This document shows, piece by piece, positions 1 to 8,379 of a stretch of DNA of 13,069 bases; the stretch's first letter is position 1; every line of letters starts with the position of its first letter. Source of the stretch: Bacteroidota bacterium (GTDB taxonomy: Bacteria > Bacteroidota > Bacteroidia > Chitinophagales > Chitinophagaceae). Both the position numbers and the translations under genes were made by a program. The stretch is taken from assembly GCA_023423015.1 (NCBI GenBank), contig JAFAGE010000337.1, positions 1 through 13,069 of the forward strand. Direction: 5' to 3'. Below the pieces are notes generated by a model that was not told the DNA's origin, made no database searches, and worked only from the letters and a program-made list of their open reading frames with translations.

Positions 1-527
1 ACATAAGGAATATTGTTCCACATTTTCTTTCCATCCTCATGATAAAATCCACGAAGAAAACGCGCCTCTGCAACCATGCGGTTTTTCTCCTCTGCAGTCA
101 TGTCGCTCACGTTGGGGAGAATCCTAAGCACGTCATTGGCGCGTTGTATTCCGGTGTACAGCATTTTCCATTTCTGGTTCAGGTACGGAGTAGTGGCTTG
201 CGACAGAGACCATGTTCCGAGTAACACAGCCGGTGGCTGATCTCCCGGAGTAGATCCTTTGTATGAATCGTCTGCTGCCATACTTCCATATACCCAATTA
301 GATCCGGCGCTCCCGTAGTCATTGCCCTGGTTATTGATACCGATTTCACCGTCAAGCAATGAATACGCTCCCACAAGTATGCCTTCTGCACCAGCCCTGC
401 TCGATACGTTTGGCAACGCCAGCGATCCAAGGGGCTGTTTTTCCAGGAAATCTTTACCGCAGGCATACAACACAACAATTACTGCCGCTGTACACAGGTA
501 GATATAATAATTCTTATAAAATTTCAT
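1..527 (-). CDS. SusD/RagB-family outer-membrane lipoprotein, N-terminal part (cut by window edge)
   Basis: This is the surface nutrient-binding lipoprotein that caps a SusC-type TonB-dependent channel. The reading frame is open from the ATG at 527-525 to the window edge, giving 175 codons of a family that is usually 450-600 residues, so the C-terminus is missing. The start MKFYKNYYIY leads into a hydrophobic stretch and a lipobox LYAC with Cys23 as the lipidated residue, followed by GKDFLEKQP, the usual SusD mature start. Further in, the TPR-like segment around residues 125-165 carries YTGIQRANDVL and the family hallmark ARFLRGFYH, then KKMWNNIPYV. It starts only 23 bases after the SusC stop codon, so the two are almost certainly co-transcribed. 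The ligand cannot be deduced from this fragment. Confidence 0.93.
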   Translation of the reverse strand, partial: MKFYKNYYIYLCTAAVIVVLYACGKDFLEKQPLGSLALPNVSSRAGAEGILVGAYSLLDGEIGINNQGNDYGSAGSNWVYGSMAADDSYKGSTPGDQPPAVLLGTWSLSQATTPYLNQKWKMLYTGIQRANDVLRILPNVSDMTAEEKNRMVAEARFLRGFYHEDGKKMWNNIPY

Positions 528-550
528 AACTATTTATTTGTAGTGCGTTA

Positions 551-3500
551 TCAGAAACCAAGGTTTACTCCAACCGTGAATGTTTTTTGATTTGCAGGAT
601 ATACTCCACCATCAATTCCGAAATTGGTGCTTGCAGTATTGCTTCCCGGGAGTTCCGGATCTAAACCAGTGTAATTGGTGATGGTGAAAAGATTGGCCGC
701 CTGCACATATAACCTTAGCCTGTCGAGTCCTGTCCGATTCAATAATCCCGTTGGAAAAGTGTATCCCAGTGAAAGCGTTTTTGCACGCAGAAAAGAACCT
801 TCTTCCATCAGGTACGAGTTAAACGCACCGCTCCCATTGCTGAAATTTCCTGTGCGTTCCAGTATCGGCACTTTTGCATTCGGCCGGTCAGGTCTCCATG
901 AATTGTAATAAGCATCTTTACTGATAGCAACATCAAACGATTGAGGAAAATCAGTTGACGCGCGCACGTTGTTGATCACATCGTTTCCGACAGATGCATA
1001 CAAAAAAAGAAATAAGTCGAAATTCCTGAATCGCGCCGCGATATTTAATCCTGCAGTAAAATCAGGATTCGGATTTCCAAAATGCTGCCTGTCGTTTGCA
1101 TCAATCCTATTGTCGCCATTTACATCCTGGTATCTGAATCTTCCCGGGGCTGCAGCGTCCTGTACAGGTGCCTTCGATACTTCATCTGCACTCTGGAACA
1201 ACCCGATTACTTTATATCCGAAAAATGCTCCCACTGCCTGGCCAGGCTGTAAACGTGAAACACCATAGTCGATGTAGGTAATACCCGGAGGCAGACTGAT
1301 TACTTTATTATTGTACGATGTAAATGTTCCCGTGATGTCGAAGCTGAGACCATTGTTCAGGGAACCATGGTAGGTAACCGCCATGTCGATTCCGCTGTTC
1401 TCGATATTACCTGAATTCACAAACGGTGGAAGCGCACCGCCGGCTGCAAAGGGCAAACTCTGCTGGAACAATAAACCCGAAATAGATTTTTTATACCACT
1501 CGATGGATACATCCAATTTATTCTGAAACAGTGTAGCATCTACTCCTATATTCGTAATGATGTCTTCTTCCCATGTTGTAAATGGGTTTCCAAACTGGCT
1601 GCTGTAAATACCGGGTGTTGAAGATGTACTCTGACCCGCAAGATCATAGTAAGAGATCACCGGGTTTTGTGCAAATAAGGTATACGCATTTGTCGGATTG
1701 ATATTACTGATCGAACCAAGTTTTCCCCAACCACCTCTTATTTTCAGATCAGTGATCCATGCTACATTCTGTAAGAACTTTTCTTCCGATATTCTCCATC
1801 CTGCAGTAATTGAAGGGAACGTACCGTATCTTCTGCCAGGTGCAAACACCGATGATCCATCTCTTCGAAGCGTTCCACTCAACAAATATTTCTCATTGAA
1901 ATTGTAATCCACCCTTCCAAAAACCGAAAACAATGAACTTTCATAAGGCGTTTGGATGTTGTTGTTGTTAACAATGTTCTGATTGGTTTGAGTAGCTGCC
2001 TGTCCGGCGTTCAACGTCCACAGGTTTGGATCAACAGTGAGTGAATTCACATTCGTAATGAAATAGTTACCCCTCGATGCGCCTATTGCCCTGCCGCCGT
2101 TTTCAATCGCTTCAGTTCCTAAAAGCACACTCACATTGTGTAGCGATGCAAATGTTTTAGTATATCGCGCGGTATTTGTCCAGTTATAACTGGTGTAATA
2201 ACCATAGTTCTCGATATAGCCATTCGGGTTCGTACTGTTCTCTGCATTTTCGTATGCAGTGAACGTAAAGAAGTTATTGAAGAATGAATTATACGTTCCT
2301 CCAAAAGACGTACGAAGCGTGACGTCTTTGATAATGTCGACCTCAGCGAACACATTTCCATTCAATTGCCACTCGTTACCTGTATAGTCTTTGGTACGAG
2401 CCATGATCGCTACCGGGTTCGGAGCATTTCCCAAACTTTGTGATCCACCGCCCGCAAAGTTTCCACGGATATCGTACACCGGAACGATGCCCGGCATACG
2501 GAATGCGGCATTCAATGAGTTTGCATTGTTCACTCCCGGCAATCCGAGATAGCGCGGATTTTGTTTGTAATACACGTATAAATTCTCGCCTACCCTGATT
2601 TTATCCTTTATAGTAAACGATGTATTTATACGAGCCGAGTATCTTTTGAGATATGTATGGATTAATGTACCCTGCTGATCGAAGTAATTCAGGGAAAAAA
2701 GATAAGTTGATTTATCTCCACCGCCGCTTACCGAAACGTTGTGGCTCTGAATAGGTGCAGGTTTGAATATTTCGTGGAACCAATCGGTTCCTGCTTTGTT
2801 TGCGCGTGTGATCTGGTTGGTGTATAACGCATAGGTTGATGGATCGGTATTCGGATCGCCTTCCATCGCACCTGTTGGTGTGATGTAATCAGGTATTACC
2901 GGGTCGGCTCCACTTCCGTATTGTTTGTGTATAGGTTGCAAACCCAGGTTCTCATAAGTCTGCCAGATCGCTTCTGCAGCCTCCTGCGGATTGGTCAGGT
3001 TCCACACGTTACCACTCAATGGCCTTTGTGTGCCGTAGTATCCATCATACTCTATTCTTGCTTTTCCGGTTCTTCCTCTTTTTGTTGTAACTATCACCAC
3101 ACCGTTCGAACCACGCACACCATAGATTGCGGCAGCACCAGCATCCTTCAACACCTGGATCGATTGAATATCGTTTACATTCAGGTCGTGCAGACTTCCG
3201 TATGCTCCATCAATAATTACAAGAGGCTCCGTGCTTCCTACAGAAGTAATTCCGCGTACCCTGATATTGCTTGGTCCACCCGGCGCACCCGAATTCACAA
3301 TGGTTACACCTGCAGCCTGTCCCTGCAACAACGATTCGGTTGTACCCGTTGGTTGAGTTTTCAGATTGGCAACATTTACAACCGCTACCGATCCCGTAAT
3401 GTCTTTTTTCTTTTGCGCAGTATAGCCGGTTACAACCACTTCATTAAGGTTGGTAGATGCCGACGACAATGTAATAGTTCCTAACATCGTCCGCCCGTCT

Positions 3501-3772
3501 ACACCGATTTCTATTTGTCCATATCCAACGCTTGTGATGACCAGTATACTGTTGTCGTTGGGAACCGACAGCGAAAAACTTCCATCGTCCTGCGTGTTTG
3601 TGCCACCCTCCTGTCCCTTTACCTGCACGGTTGCACCTGCTATGGGTTGCTGGTCGTTAGTGTTCACTACTTTTCCCGATATCACCTTCTGGGCATTCGC
3701 ACCAGCCGTCAACACCAGGAGAACAATTATCGTGAGCAAACCCTTTATCGTGGTTCTTAATTTTACTGGCAT
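551..3772 (-). CDS. SusC/RagA-family TonB-linked outer-membrane transporter
   Basis: A 1073-residue TonB-dependent transporter that would import a bulky nutrient across the outer membrane using energy from TonB-ExbBD. Residues 1-27 form a signal peptide ending AGANA|Q. Residues about 30-105 are the carboxypeptidase-D-like regulatory domain (VISGKVVNTNDQQPIAGATV). Next comes the TonB-box/plug entrance EVVVTGYTAQKKKDITG at about 110-127, then the plug domain, which includes the SusC signatures RVRGITS, PLVIIDG and VLKDAGAAAIYGVRGSNGV. The remainder is a beta-barrel rich in aromatic strands, ending GVNLGF with the terminal Phe expected for BAM insertion. Length and domain order are ordinary for the family. 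There is no N-terminal STN domain, so control by an anti-sigma/ECF pair is not suggested. It lies 35 bases after the propeller gene and 23 before SusD. Its substrate is unknown. Confidence 0.97.
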   Translation of the reverse strand: MPVKLRTTIKGLLTIIVLLVLTAGANAQKVISGKVVNTNDQQPIAGATVQVKGQEGGTNTQDDGSFSLSVPNDNSILVITSVGYGQIEIGVDGRTMLGTITLSSASTNLNEVVVTGYTAQKKKDITGSVAVVNVANLKTQPTGTTESLLQGQAAGVTIVNSGAPGGPSNIRVRGITSVGSTEPLVIIDGAYGSLHDLNVNDIQSIQVLKDAGAAAIYGVRGSNGVVIVTTKRGRTGKARIEYDGYYGTQRPLSGNVWNLTNPQEAAEAIWQTYENLGLQPIHKQYGSGADPVIPDYITPTGAMEGDPNTDPSTYALYTNQITRANKAGTDWFHEIFKPAPIQSHNVSVSGGGDKSTYLFSLNYFDQQGTLIHTYLKRYSARINTSFTIKDKIRVGENLYVYYKQNPRYLGLPGVNNANSLNAAFRMPGIVPVYDIRGNFAGGGSQSLGNAPNPVAIMARTKDYTGNEWQLNGNVFAEVDIIKDVTLRTSFGGTYNSFFNNFFTFTAYENAENSTNPNGYIENYGYYTSYNWTNTARYTKTFASLHNVSVLLGTEAIENGGRAIGASRGNYFITNVNSLTVDPNLWTLNAGQAATQTNQNIVNNNNIQTPYESSLFSVFGRVDYNFNEKYLLSGTLRRDGSSVFAPGRRYGTFPSITAGWRISEEKFLQNVAWITDLKIRGGWGKLGSISNINPTNAYTLFAQNPVISYYDLAGQSTSSTPGIYSSQFGNPFTTWEEDIITNIGVDATLFQNKLDVSIEWYKKSISGLLFQQSLPFAAGGALPPFVNSGNIENSGIDMAVTYHGSLNNGLSFDITGTFTSYNNKVISLPPGITYIDYGVSRLQPGQAVGAFFGYKVIGLFQSADEVSKAPVQDAAAPGRFRYQDVNGDNRIDANDRQHFGNPNPDFTAGLNIAARFRNFDLFLFLYASVGNDVINNVRASTDFPQSFDVAISKDAYYNSWRPDRPNAKVPILERTGNFSNGSGAFNSYLMEEGSFLRAKTLSLGYTFPTGLLNRTGLDRLRLYVQAANLFTITNYTGLDPELPGSNTASTNFGIDGGVYPANQKTFTVGVNLGF

Positions 3773-3807
3773 AAGCAGTTAGATTTTATGTTGAGTAAGA
3801 AGCCCTG

Positions 3808-5397
3808 TTAATTATGAGCTGTGCTTGTTGGAGTTTTCACTTCCGAATTACTCACAAATGCCAAACGCTTACTGTCGGGCGACCACGAGTTCACATTCAG
3901 CGTGCCCTGCCCACCATAGAGATGAGCAATCACCCGCGGAGCACCTGTACCCGACACCGGCATTATCTTCAGCATTACTTTTTTGTAAGAAGGATGGGAT
4001 GACGGATCTATTTCAATAGGAAACGATATGTACGCTATCCATTTACCATCTGGTGATATATGCGGAAACCAGTTATGATATTCATCAAACGTGAGTTGTT
4101 CTTTCTGTGTACCATCCGGCTTCATCCGCCATAACTGCATTGTACCGGTTGGGTTGGCATTATAATAAATGTATTTACCGTCGGGGGAATATTCGGGACC
4201 ATCTACATGACCATCTGTATTATTAGTTAATGACGTTTCCTTGCCGGTGTTTACATCTACTTTATACAGGTTATAAATCTTGCTGGCATTTCGCTGTGCC
4301 ACAATCGCTACTTCTTTTCCATTAGGCGCCCATCCATGCCAGTACGATGGCGTTTCCGAAGTCACCAGTTTCGGCTCGCCACCTTTTAATGGCACAACAT
4401 AAACCGATGATCCTCCACCCGGCATGCCTTGTCTCGAACTACTGATGGCCAGCATCTTTCCGTCGAATGAAATACCGTGATCGTTATTGTTGCGGTTTAC
4501 AGAGCCTGTGTTTAGCACTTCAGGTGTACCACCTCCTACGGGAATAGTGTACAACAAACCTTTTTCGTTGTACAACAATCTCTGGTTATCGGGCATCCAG
4601 TTCGGTGCTTCCAGTCTACCTTCCGACTCATGAACAACTTTCCTGGCACCGGTAAACACATCAACAATTTCAAGCCGGCTTGCGAGTTCGCCATTGAAAG
4701 GTTTTGAAGCCCTTGCCAGGATAGGATTAGGCTGATAGGCATTTTCAACCGGCCTGTCAATACGCAGGTTCCAGACTTTTGCCTCTTCAATTATATTCTC
4801 GTCGTGCGAACAGATGTAAGGTCCAACAAGAACGGAATCCTTTAAATCGGGCATTAATTTCGATCCAACAACCTGTAGAGGCTCTCCCGGATTGGCAACT
4901 CTCATGATGAGCTTTTTACCCTTACGCTCCAGCTGAACTACCTGGAAAGTGTGTTTTTTAGGATAGAAGATCTCGTCTTCCGGATCGCGCATAAATGCAC
5001 CTCTGAGTGGACGCCACTGCATCACTACCAATCCGTCACCATGTATTACGGCATTCATACTCGCTGCCGATTCGTCTTCCGACTCGCGAACCATCCACCC
5101 GATCTTACGGTGGCCATTACCTTTGTCGCCTCCGCCTACAAATTCAAAATTGCCAGTGAGGATGAAGTCGCCCGCAATCTTTCTGTACAGGTAGTGAAAC
5201 TCATCGCGATTGAACCAGATGTTGTACCCGGCACCCTTCATGTGATACGTCTGTGTAGCAGGATCAAACCTCGAAGACCCCGCGTTTTTGGGCTTACCAA
5301 TGTCGGTTGCCTTGGTGAAAACGCCAATGTCAGAAGTCTGGGCAGAAAGGCACGTGATAACTAATAATAAGCAGACAAACAGGGAGGAAAATTTCAT
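3808..5397 (-). CDS. Secreted TolB-like beta-propeller protein with an N-terminal lectin-like domain
   Basis: A 529-residue exported protein of unknown exact role. The frame extends upstream to 5463, but I chose the ATG at 5397-5395 because it begins a clear signal peptide (MKFSSLFVCLLLVITCLSAQ) and lies just downstream of a good promoter. Residues about 25-210 form a beta-rich domain (FDPATQTYHMKGAGYNIWF, KIGWMVRESED, VVMQWRPLRGAF) that recalls concanavalin-like DUF1349-type domains. This is a resemblance by eye, not a database match. From about 230 onward there are TolB/PD40-type propeller blades, seen as YSPDGKYIYYNAN, ISPDGKWIAYISF and WSPDSKRLAFVSN. No catalytic residues of a DPP-IV peptidase follow, so it is probably a binding or scaffold protein. 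It is the first gene of the apparent operon with susC and susD, suggesting it helps capture or process the same nutrient. Confidence 0.85.
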   Translation of the reverse strand: MKFSSLFVCLLLVITCLSAQTSDIGVFTKATDIGKPKNAGSSRFDPATQTYHMKGAGYNIWFNRDEFHYLYRKIAGDFILTGNFEFVGGGDKGNGHRKIGWMVRESEDESAASMNAVIHGDGLVVMQWRPLRGAFMRDPEDEIFYPKKHTFQVVQLERKGKKLIMRVANPGEPLQVVGSKLMPDLKDSVLVGPYICSHDENIIEEAKVWNLRIDRPVENAYQPNPILARASKPFNGELASRLEIVDVFTGARKVVHESEGRLEAPNWMPDNQRLLYNEKGLLYTIPVGGGTPEVLNTGSVNRNNNDHGISFDGKMLAISSSRQGMPGGGSSVYVVPLKGGEPKLVTSETPSYWHGWAPNGKEVAIVAQRNASKIYNLYKVDVNTGKETSLTNNTDGHVDGPEYSPDGKYIYYNANPTGTMQLWRMKPDGTQKEQLTFDEYHNWFPHISPDGKWIAYISFPIEIDPSSHPSYKKVMLKIMPVSGTGAPRVIAHLYGGQGTLNVNSWSPDSKRLAFVSNSEVKTPTSTAHN

Positions 5398-5435
5398 GGA
5401 AGCATCGCTGTTTTGGTGATGAATTGTTGACCAGC

Positions 5436-5469
5436 CAAAAATAGATTCGCCACTTTCATCCACATCAAA
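5436..5469 (-). promoter_or_regulatory. Bacteroidota-type promoter for the propeller-susC-susD operon
   Basis: Read on the minus strand, TATTTTTG (5443-5436) fits the Bacteroidota -7 consensus TAnnTTTG exactly. TTTG (5469-5466) sits 22 bases upstream as the -33 element, within the 17-23 base range reported for this phylum. Transcription would begin near 5430, giving a leader of roughly 30 bases before the ATG at 5397. No equally good match was seen in the 35 or 23 base gaps inside the operon. Confidence 0.6.
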
Positions 5470-5547
5470 AACAGCTACATCAATACCACATCAGAAAAAA
5501 CCAAAAACCTGAAATCGAAGCTATTACGGCACATCATTACCACATCA
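5461..5547. repeat. Four copies of CACATCA in the propeller/membrane-protein intergenic region
   Basis: CACATCA occurs at 5461-5467, 5487-5493, 5530-5536 and 5541-5547. Two of the copies extend to the 11-mer TACCACATCAG (5484-5494 and 5538-5548). All have the same orientation. They lie just upstream of the minus-strand promoter at 5436-5469, with the first copy overlapping its -33 element. They could be activator sites for the nutrient-uptake operon, but the motif is short and the region AC-rich, so chance is possible. Confidence 0.3.
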
Positions 5548-5620
5548 GGCAGCATATGCCCGCATTGTGCATGTGTGAATCGGGACGAATTCGTACTTCC
5601 TGAACTTAATCTGCACCTAC

Positions 5621-5636
5621 TATGACGAACATCATA
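5621..5636. promoter_or_regulatory. Crp/Fnr-type operator in front of the 12-helix membrane protein gene
   Basis: TATGACGAACATCATA is an inverted repeat of the form TATGA-N6-TCATA, the TGA-N6-TCA layout used by Crp/Fnr-family regulators. On the opposite strand its core matches the operator at 8380-8393 at 13 of 14 positions. The centre (5628.5) is 43.5 bases from the ATG at 5672. A near-consensus -7 element, GATTTTTG at 5658-5665 (7 of 8 positions if the two N are ignored), would place the transcription start near 5670, making this a class II-like position around -41.5. Which regulator binds is inferred only. Confidence 0.6.
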
Positions 5637-5671
5637 AAACCACTACAACTGCCTGGCGATTTTTGCTGTTT

Positions 5672-6955
5672 ATGATGGCATGGCACTTAAACACTAGTCC
5701 AGATCTGTGGTCTTTCCGGCGTCTCGAGAATTTACTGCTACGAAGTATTCTGCTGGGTTTTGTGGTTGTTGCTGCCACCGGCCTCTATCTCCGGGCCATG
5801 CCAGTTTTCAACCTGGGTGGCAACGGATACCTGCACTTCCTCCATGGCCACTCTCATTTCGCTTTTGGAGGATGGATCGCGCCGATGCTGGTATGGGTGA
5901 TGATGCGGTTCTTTCCTGAACTGAAGAAATCCATTTCATTTAAGCATTGGAGAATTATCATCTACCTCCTGGTGTTATCATCATATGGCATGTTGGCTTT
6001 CTTCCCGGTACAGGGATATGGGCCCATCAGCCTTTTCTTTTCAACCATTTCCGTTATAGCGGAAATCTACCTGGCCGTGATGGTGTGGAAAGCACTGCGT
6101 AATTACAACAACCTGCCGCACCTGTTCCTGAAAGCCGCGATGGTATTCCTGGTGCTGTCTACAGCAGGACCATTCGCCACGGGGCCGATTGCAGCGATGG
6201 GCTTCAAACAAAGTCCGCTTTACTATAACGCGGTTTATTTCTACCTGCACTTCCAACTGAACGGCTTCTTCATTTTCACTGCAATTGCTGCATTATACCG
6301 CATTCTTAATGTGCCTGTAAAATCGCGGCAACACAGCAAACCCGTGATAATCGCTGCTACTGCAGGTGTGGCCCTGTCTGTATTCCTTTCGTTCTTATGG
6401 AATCAACCTGGCCCGATTTATAATATCGTCGGGTTTGTTGGTGCTTTGTTGCAATTGATTTCAGTTGTGCTGATCGTGCACGACCTACGTAACGCACGTG
6501 AGCCCGATGCGTTCGGCACATTCCTGAAAAACTTCCTTATAGCAGTTCTGATGTTTAAATCGGTCCTCCAATGTTTGTCTGCAATCCCCGCTGTAGCCAA
6601 CATTGCATTTCTTCACCGGAATTTCAGCATTGCCTACCTGCACCTCGCCTCCATCGGTTTCCTTTCCATATTCGCAATGCTTGCCTTGTACAGCGAACAT
6701 CTTTATCGTAACTCATTGCGCCCTGCTATAACGATAATTGTCGGGACATTCCTTTGCACAGAAATCCTGATTGTTATTAATGGAGTTAATTCACTGCTCG
6801 CATTAAACATTAAGCATGTTCCTGAACTACTATTCTGGTGCAGTATTCCTTTTGCCATTGGCGCCACCTGGCTGCTCGGGAATTTATGGCATCGATCTTT
6901 TGAGAAGAGTTCACCCGCGTTAAATAGCCTTGCTAAATACTCCCGGGCTTTCTGA
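5672..6955 (+). CDS. 12-helix membrane protein with heme-copper-oxidase/NnrS-like histidine pattern
   Basis: A 427-residue integral inner-membrane protein whose family I cannot name with certainty. I count about twelve hydrophobic helices (roughly residues 20-42, 60-81, 93-113, 118-142, 151-171, 185-211, 223-244, 249-272, 284-307, 320-343, 350-371, 384-406). Histidines cluster at helix 2 (His55, His58, His60, His62 in YLHFLHGHSHFAFGG), helix 6 (His193 in YLHFQLNGFF) and helix 10 (His324 in YLHLASIGF). This is the spacing expected of haem or copper ligands in oxidase subunit I or NnrS-like proteins, but the His-His pair of helix 7 and the His-Tyr cross-link motif are absent, so catalytic O2 reduction is unlikely. 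An upstream in-frame TTG (5663) would overlap the probable promoter; ATG 5672 or 5675 is preferred. Its 3' end overlaps hemN. The shared operator points to a role in low-oxygen or NO physiology. Confidence 0.85.
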   Translation: MMAWHLNTSPDLWSFRRLENLLLRSILLGFVVVAATGLYLRAMPVFNLGGNGYLHFLHGHSHFAFGGWIAPMLVWVMMRFFPELKKSISFKHWRIIIYLLVLSSYGMLAFFPVQGYGPISLFFSTISVIAEIYLAVMVWKALRNYNNLPHLFLKAAMVFLVLSTAGPFATGPIAAMGFKQSPLYYNAVYFYLHFQLNGFFIFTAIAALYRILNVPVKSRQHSKPVIIAATAGVALSVFLSFLWNQPGPIYNIVGFVGALLQLISVVLIVHDLRNAREPDAFGTFLKNFLIAVLMFKSVLQCLSAIPAVANIAFLHRNFSIAYLHLASIGFLSIFAMLALYSEHLYRNSLRPAITIIVGTFLCTEILIVINGVNSLLALNIKHVPELLFWCSIPFAIGATWLLGNLWHRSFEKSSPALNSLAKYSRAF

Positions 6956-8275
6956 CGGTTTCAGATATAAATCAAATGCGCTGCAGATGTTGCGCGTAAA
7001 CCTTCGACCGGTGCCAGTTACACGTAAGCCACTTTCGTCCCATTCTATCAGTCCATCAACGGCAAGGTCCTGAAGTTTTTCAAAACATTTTTCCCTTAGC
7101 ATGCAGAGATCTCTTTCATCGAACTCCGTAAACCCATTGCAGCTGATCTCCGTGATATACCTGCGAATTGCTATATCGGTATCATCAAGAAAGTAGCCCC
7201 TGGTCACTGCACATTCACCACGTTCGATTGCTGCATAATAATCGTGCAGAGTTTTGTGATTTTGTGCGAACGCATTTCCTGTATCACTGATCGCAGATAC
7301 GCCCAACCCCAATATCAATTCCGTGTGTTGAGTGGTGTATCCCATAAAATTGCGATGAAGTTGCCCCTTTTCCAGCGAGGTGAACAATTCGTCGCCGGGC
7401 AACGCAAAATGGTCCATGCCTACTTCGCGGTATCCTGCTTGCAGCAACAGCTTTCTTCCCGCTTCATAAATTTCAAGTTTCGTGGCAGCATCAGGTAAAT
7501 GCGATTCATCAAATAGCCTTTGCGCCCTGCTTGTCCAGGGCACGTGTGCATAACTGTAAAATGCAATGCGGTCTGGCCTCAACGGTAACACATCATTCAT
7601 TGTACGTGTGATGCTTTCGGGCGACTGCAAGGGTAATCCATATATCAGGTCAAAATTCACCGAAGTAAATCCTGCCGTTCTTGCATTACGTGTGGCGTTC
7701 TCCACATTCTGCAATGGTTGTATGCGGTTGATGATACGCTGCACATCGGGATCGTTGTCCTGCACGCCATAACTCACGCGGCGAAATCCCAATCGTGCAA
7801 GCACCTCAAGGTGAGTCATGGTGGTATTATTCGGATGCCCTTCTATGCTGAATGTATATTCCGGGTGAAGCACACTTCCATTCAATATTGTTGATACGAT
7901 TTGTTTCAGCATTTCAGGAGCAAAAAATGTTGGTGTACCTCCGCCCAGGTGAAGCTCACGGATCACGGGAGCTTCATGCATCATACTGCGATACAGTTTC
8001 CATTCTTTCTCTAATGCTGCTGTATACACAGCTTCTACTGAGTGATTAGTAGTAATTTTTTTATTACACCCGCAATACGTACACAACGATTCGCAGAAAG
8101 GAAGATGGATATAAACAGATATACCGTCGCGGCTGTTTTCCCCGTGAAAACGTTCGCTGAATACCGACATCCATCGGTCGGTATTCGAAACAGATTTCCA
8201 GTTTGGTACGGTGGGATAACTGGTATATCTCGGCACCGGTGCATTGTATTTGTCTACCAGCAGGGTATTCGTCAT
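6920..8275 (-). CDS. hemN: Oxygen-independent coproporphyrinogen III dehydrogenase (radical SAM)
   Basis: HemN converts coproporphyrinogen III to protoporphyrinogen IX without O2, using S-adenosylmethionine and a [4Fe-4S] cluster; it is cytoplasmic. The 451-residue length fits the true HemN family (about 450). The hallmarks are present: YTSYPT near the N-terminus (residues 18-22), the radical-SAM cluster motif CESLCTYCGC with Cys61, Cys65 and Cys68 plus the extra Cys70 typical of genuine HemN rather than HemW, and GGGTPTFF at 111-118. The frame is open to 8299, but I start at ATG 8275 (MTNTLLVDKYN), which matches where the family begins. It diverges from the oxidase operon and supplies haem when oxygen is scarce. 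A Crp/Fnr-type operator is centred 41.5 bases upstream of this ATG. The 3' end overlaps the convergent membrane-protein gene by 36 bases. Confidence 0.96.
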   Translation of the reverse strand: MTNTLLVDKYNAPVPRYTSYPTVPNWKSVSNTDRWMSVFSERFHGENSRDGISVYIHLPFCESLCTYCGCNKKITTNHSVEAVYTAALEKEWKLYRSMMHEAPVIRELHLGGGTPTFFAPEMLKQIVSTILNGSVLHPEYTFSIEGHPNNTTMTHLEVLARLGFRRVSYGVQDNDPDVQRIINRIQPLQNVENATRNARTAGFTSVNFDLIYGLPLQSPESITRTMNDVLPLRPDRIAFYSYAHVPWTSRAQRLFDESHLPDAATKLEIYEAGRKLLLQAGYREVGMDHFALPGDELFTSLEKGQLHRNFMGYTTQHTELILGLGVSAISDTGNAFAQNHKTLHDYYAAIERGECAVTRGYFLDDTDIAIRRYITEISCNGFTEFDERDLCMLREKCFEKLQDLAVDGLIEWDESGLRVTGTGRRFTRNICSAFDLYLKPSESPGVFSKAI

Positions 8276-8309
8276 TCTACGAAAGTATAGGAACACCACT
8301 CACGTGAAA

Positions 8310-8323
8310 ATGACTGCCGTCAT
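8310..8323. promoter_or_regulatory. Crp/Fnr-type operator proximal to hemN
   Basis: ATGACTGCCGTCAT has perfect 5-base arms ATGAC/GTCAT and the TGA-N6-TCA layout. Its centre (8316.5) lies 41.5 bases from the hemN ATG (8275). On the minus strand a weak -7-like TACTTTC (8287-8281) precedes the ATG by only 5 bases, so if it is used the hemN mRNA would be leaderless or nearly so and the site would be at about -40. Regulator identity is inferred. Confidence 0.6.
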
Positions 8324-8379
8324 CACATCAACCGATTTTACTCAATCTTATTTATATGGTTAGACCTGTCCCGCATTTT

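Noticed and set aside
179..478. 99-residue minus-strand frame
   Set aside because: It lies in a shifted frame inside the SusD gene; the frame with lipobox and SusD motifs is open from 527 to the window edge and is the real one.
2921..3484. 187-residue plus-strand frame antisense to susC
   Set aside because: Its composition is rich in Cys, Ser and Arg with no domain pattern, while the minus strand encodes the conserved SusC plug domain here.
4951..5364. 137-residue plus-strand frame antisense to the propeller gene
   Set aside because: No recognisable motif and atypical composition; explained as a shadow of the minus-strand coding frame.
5585..5594. Perfect palindrome ACGAATTCGT
   Set aside because: Ten bases with no extension of the arms and no second copy; expected by chance and without a gene-specific position.
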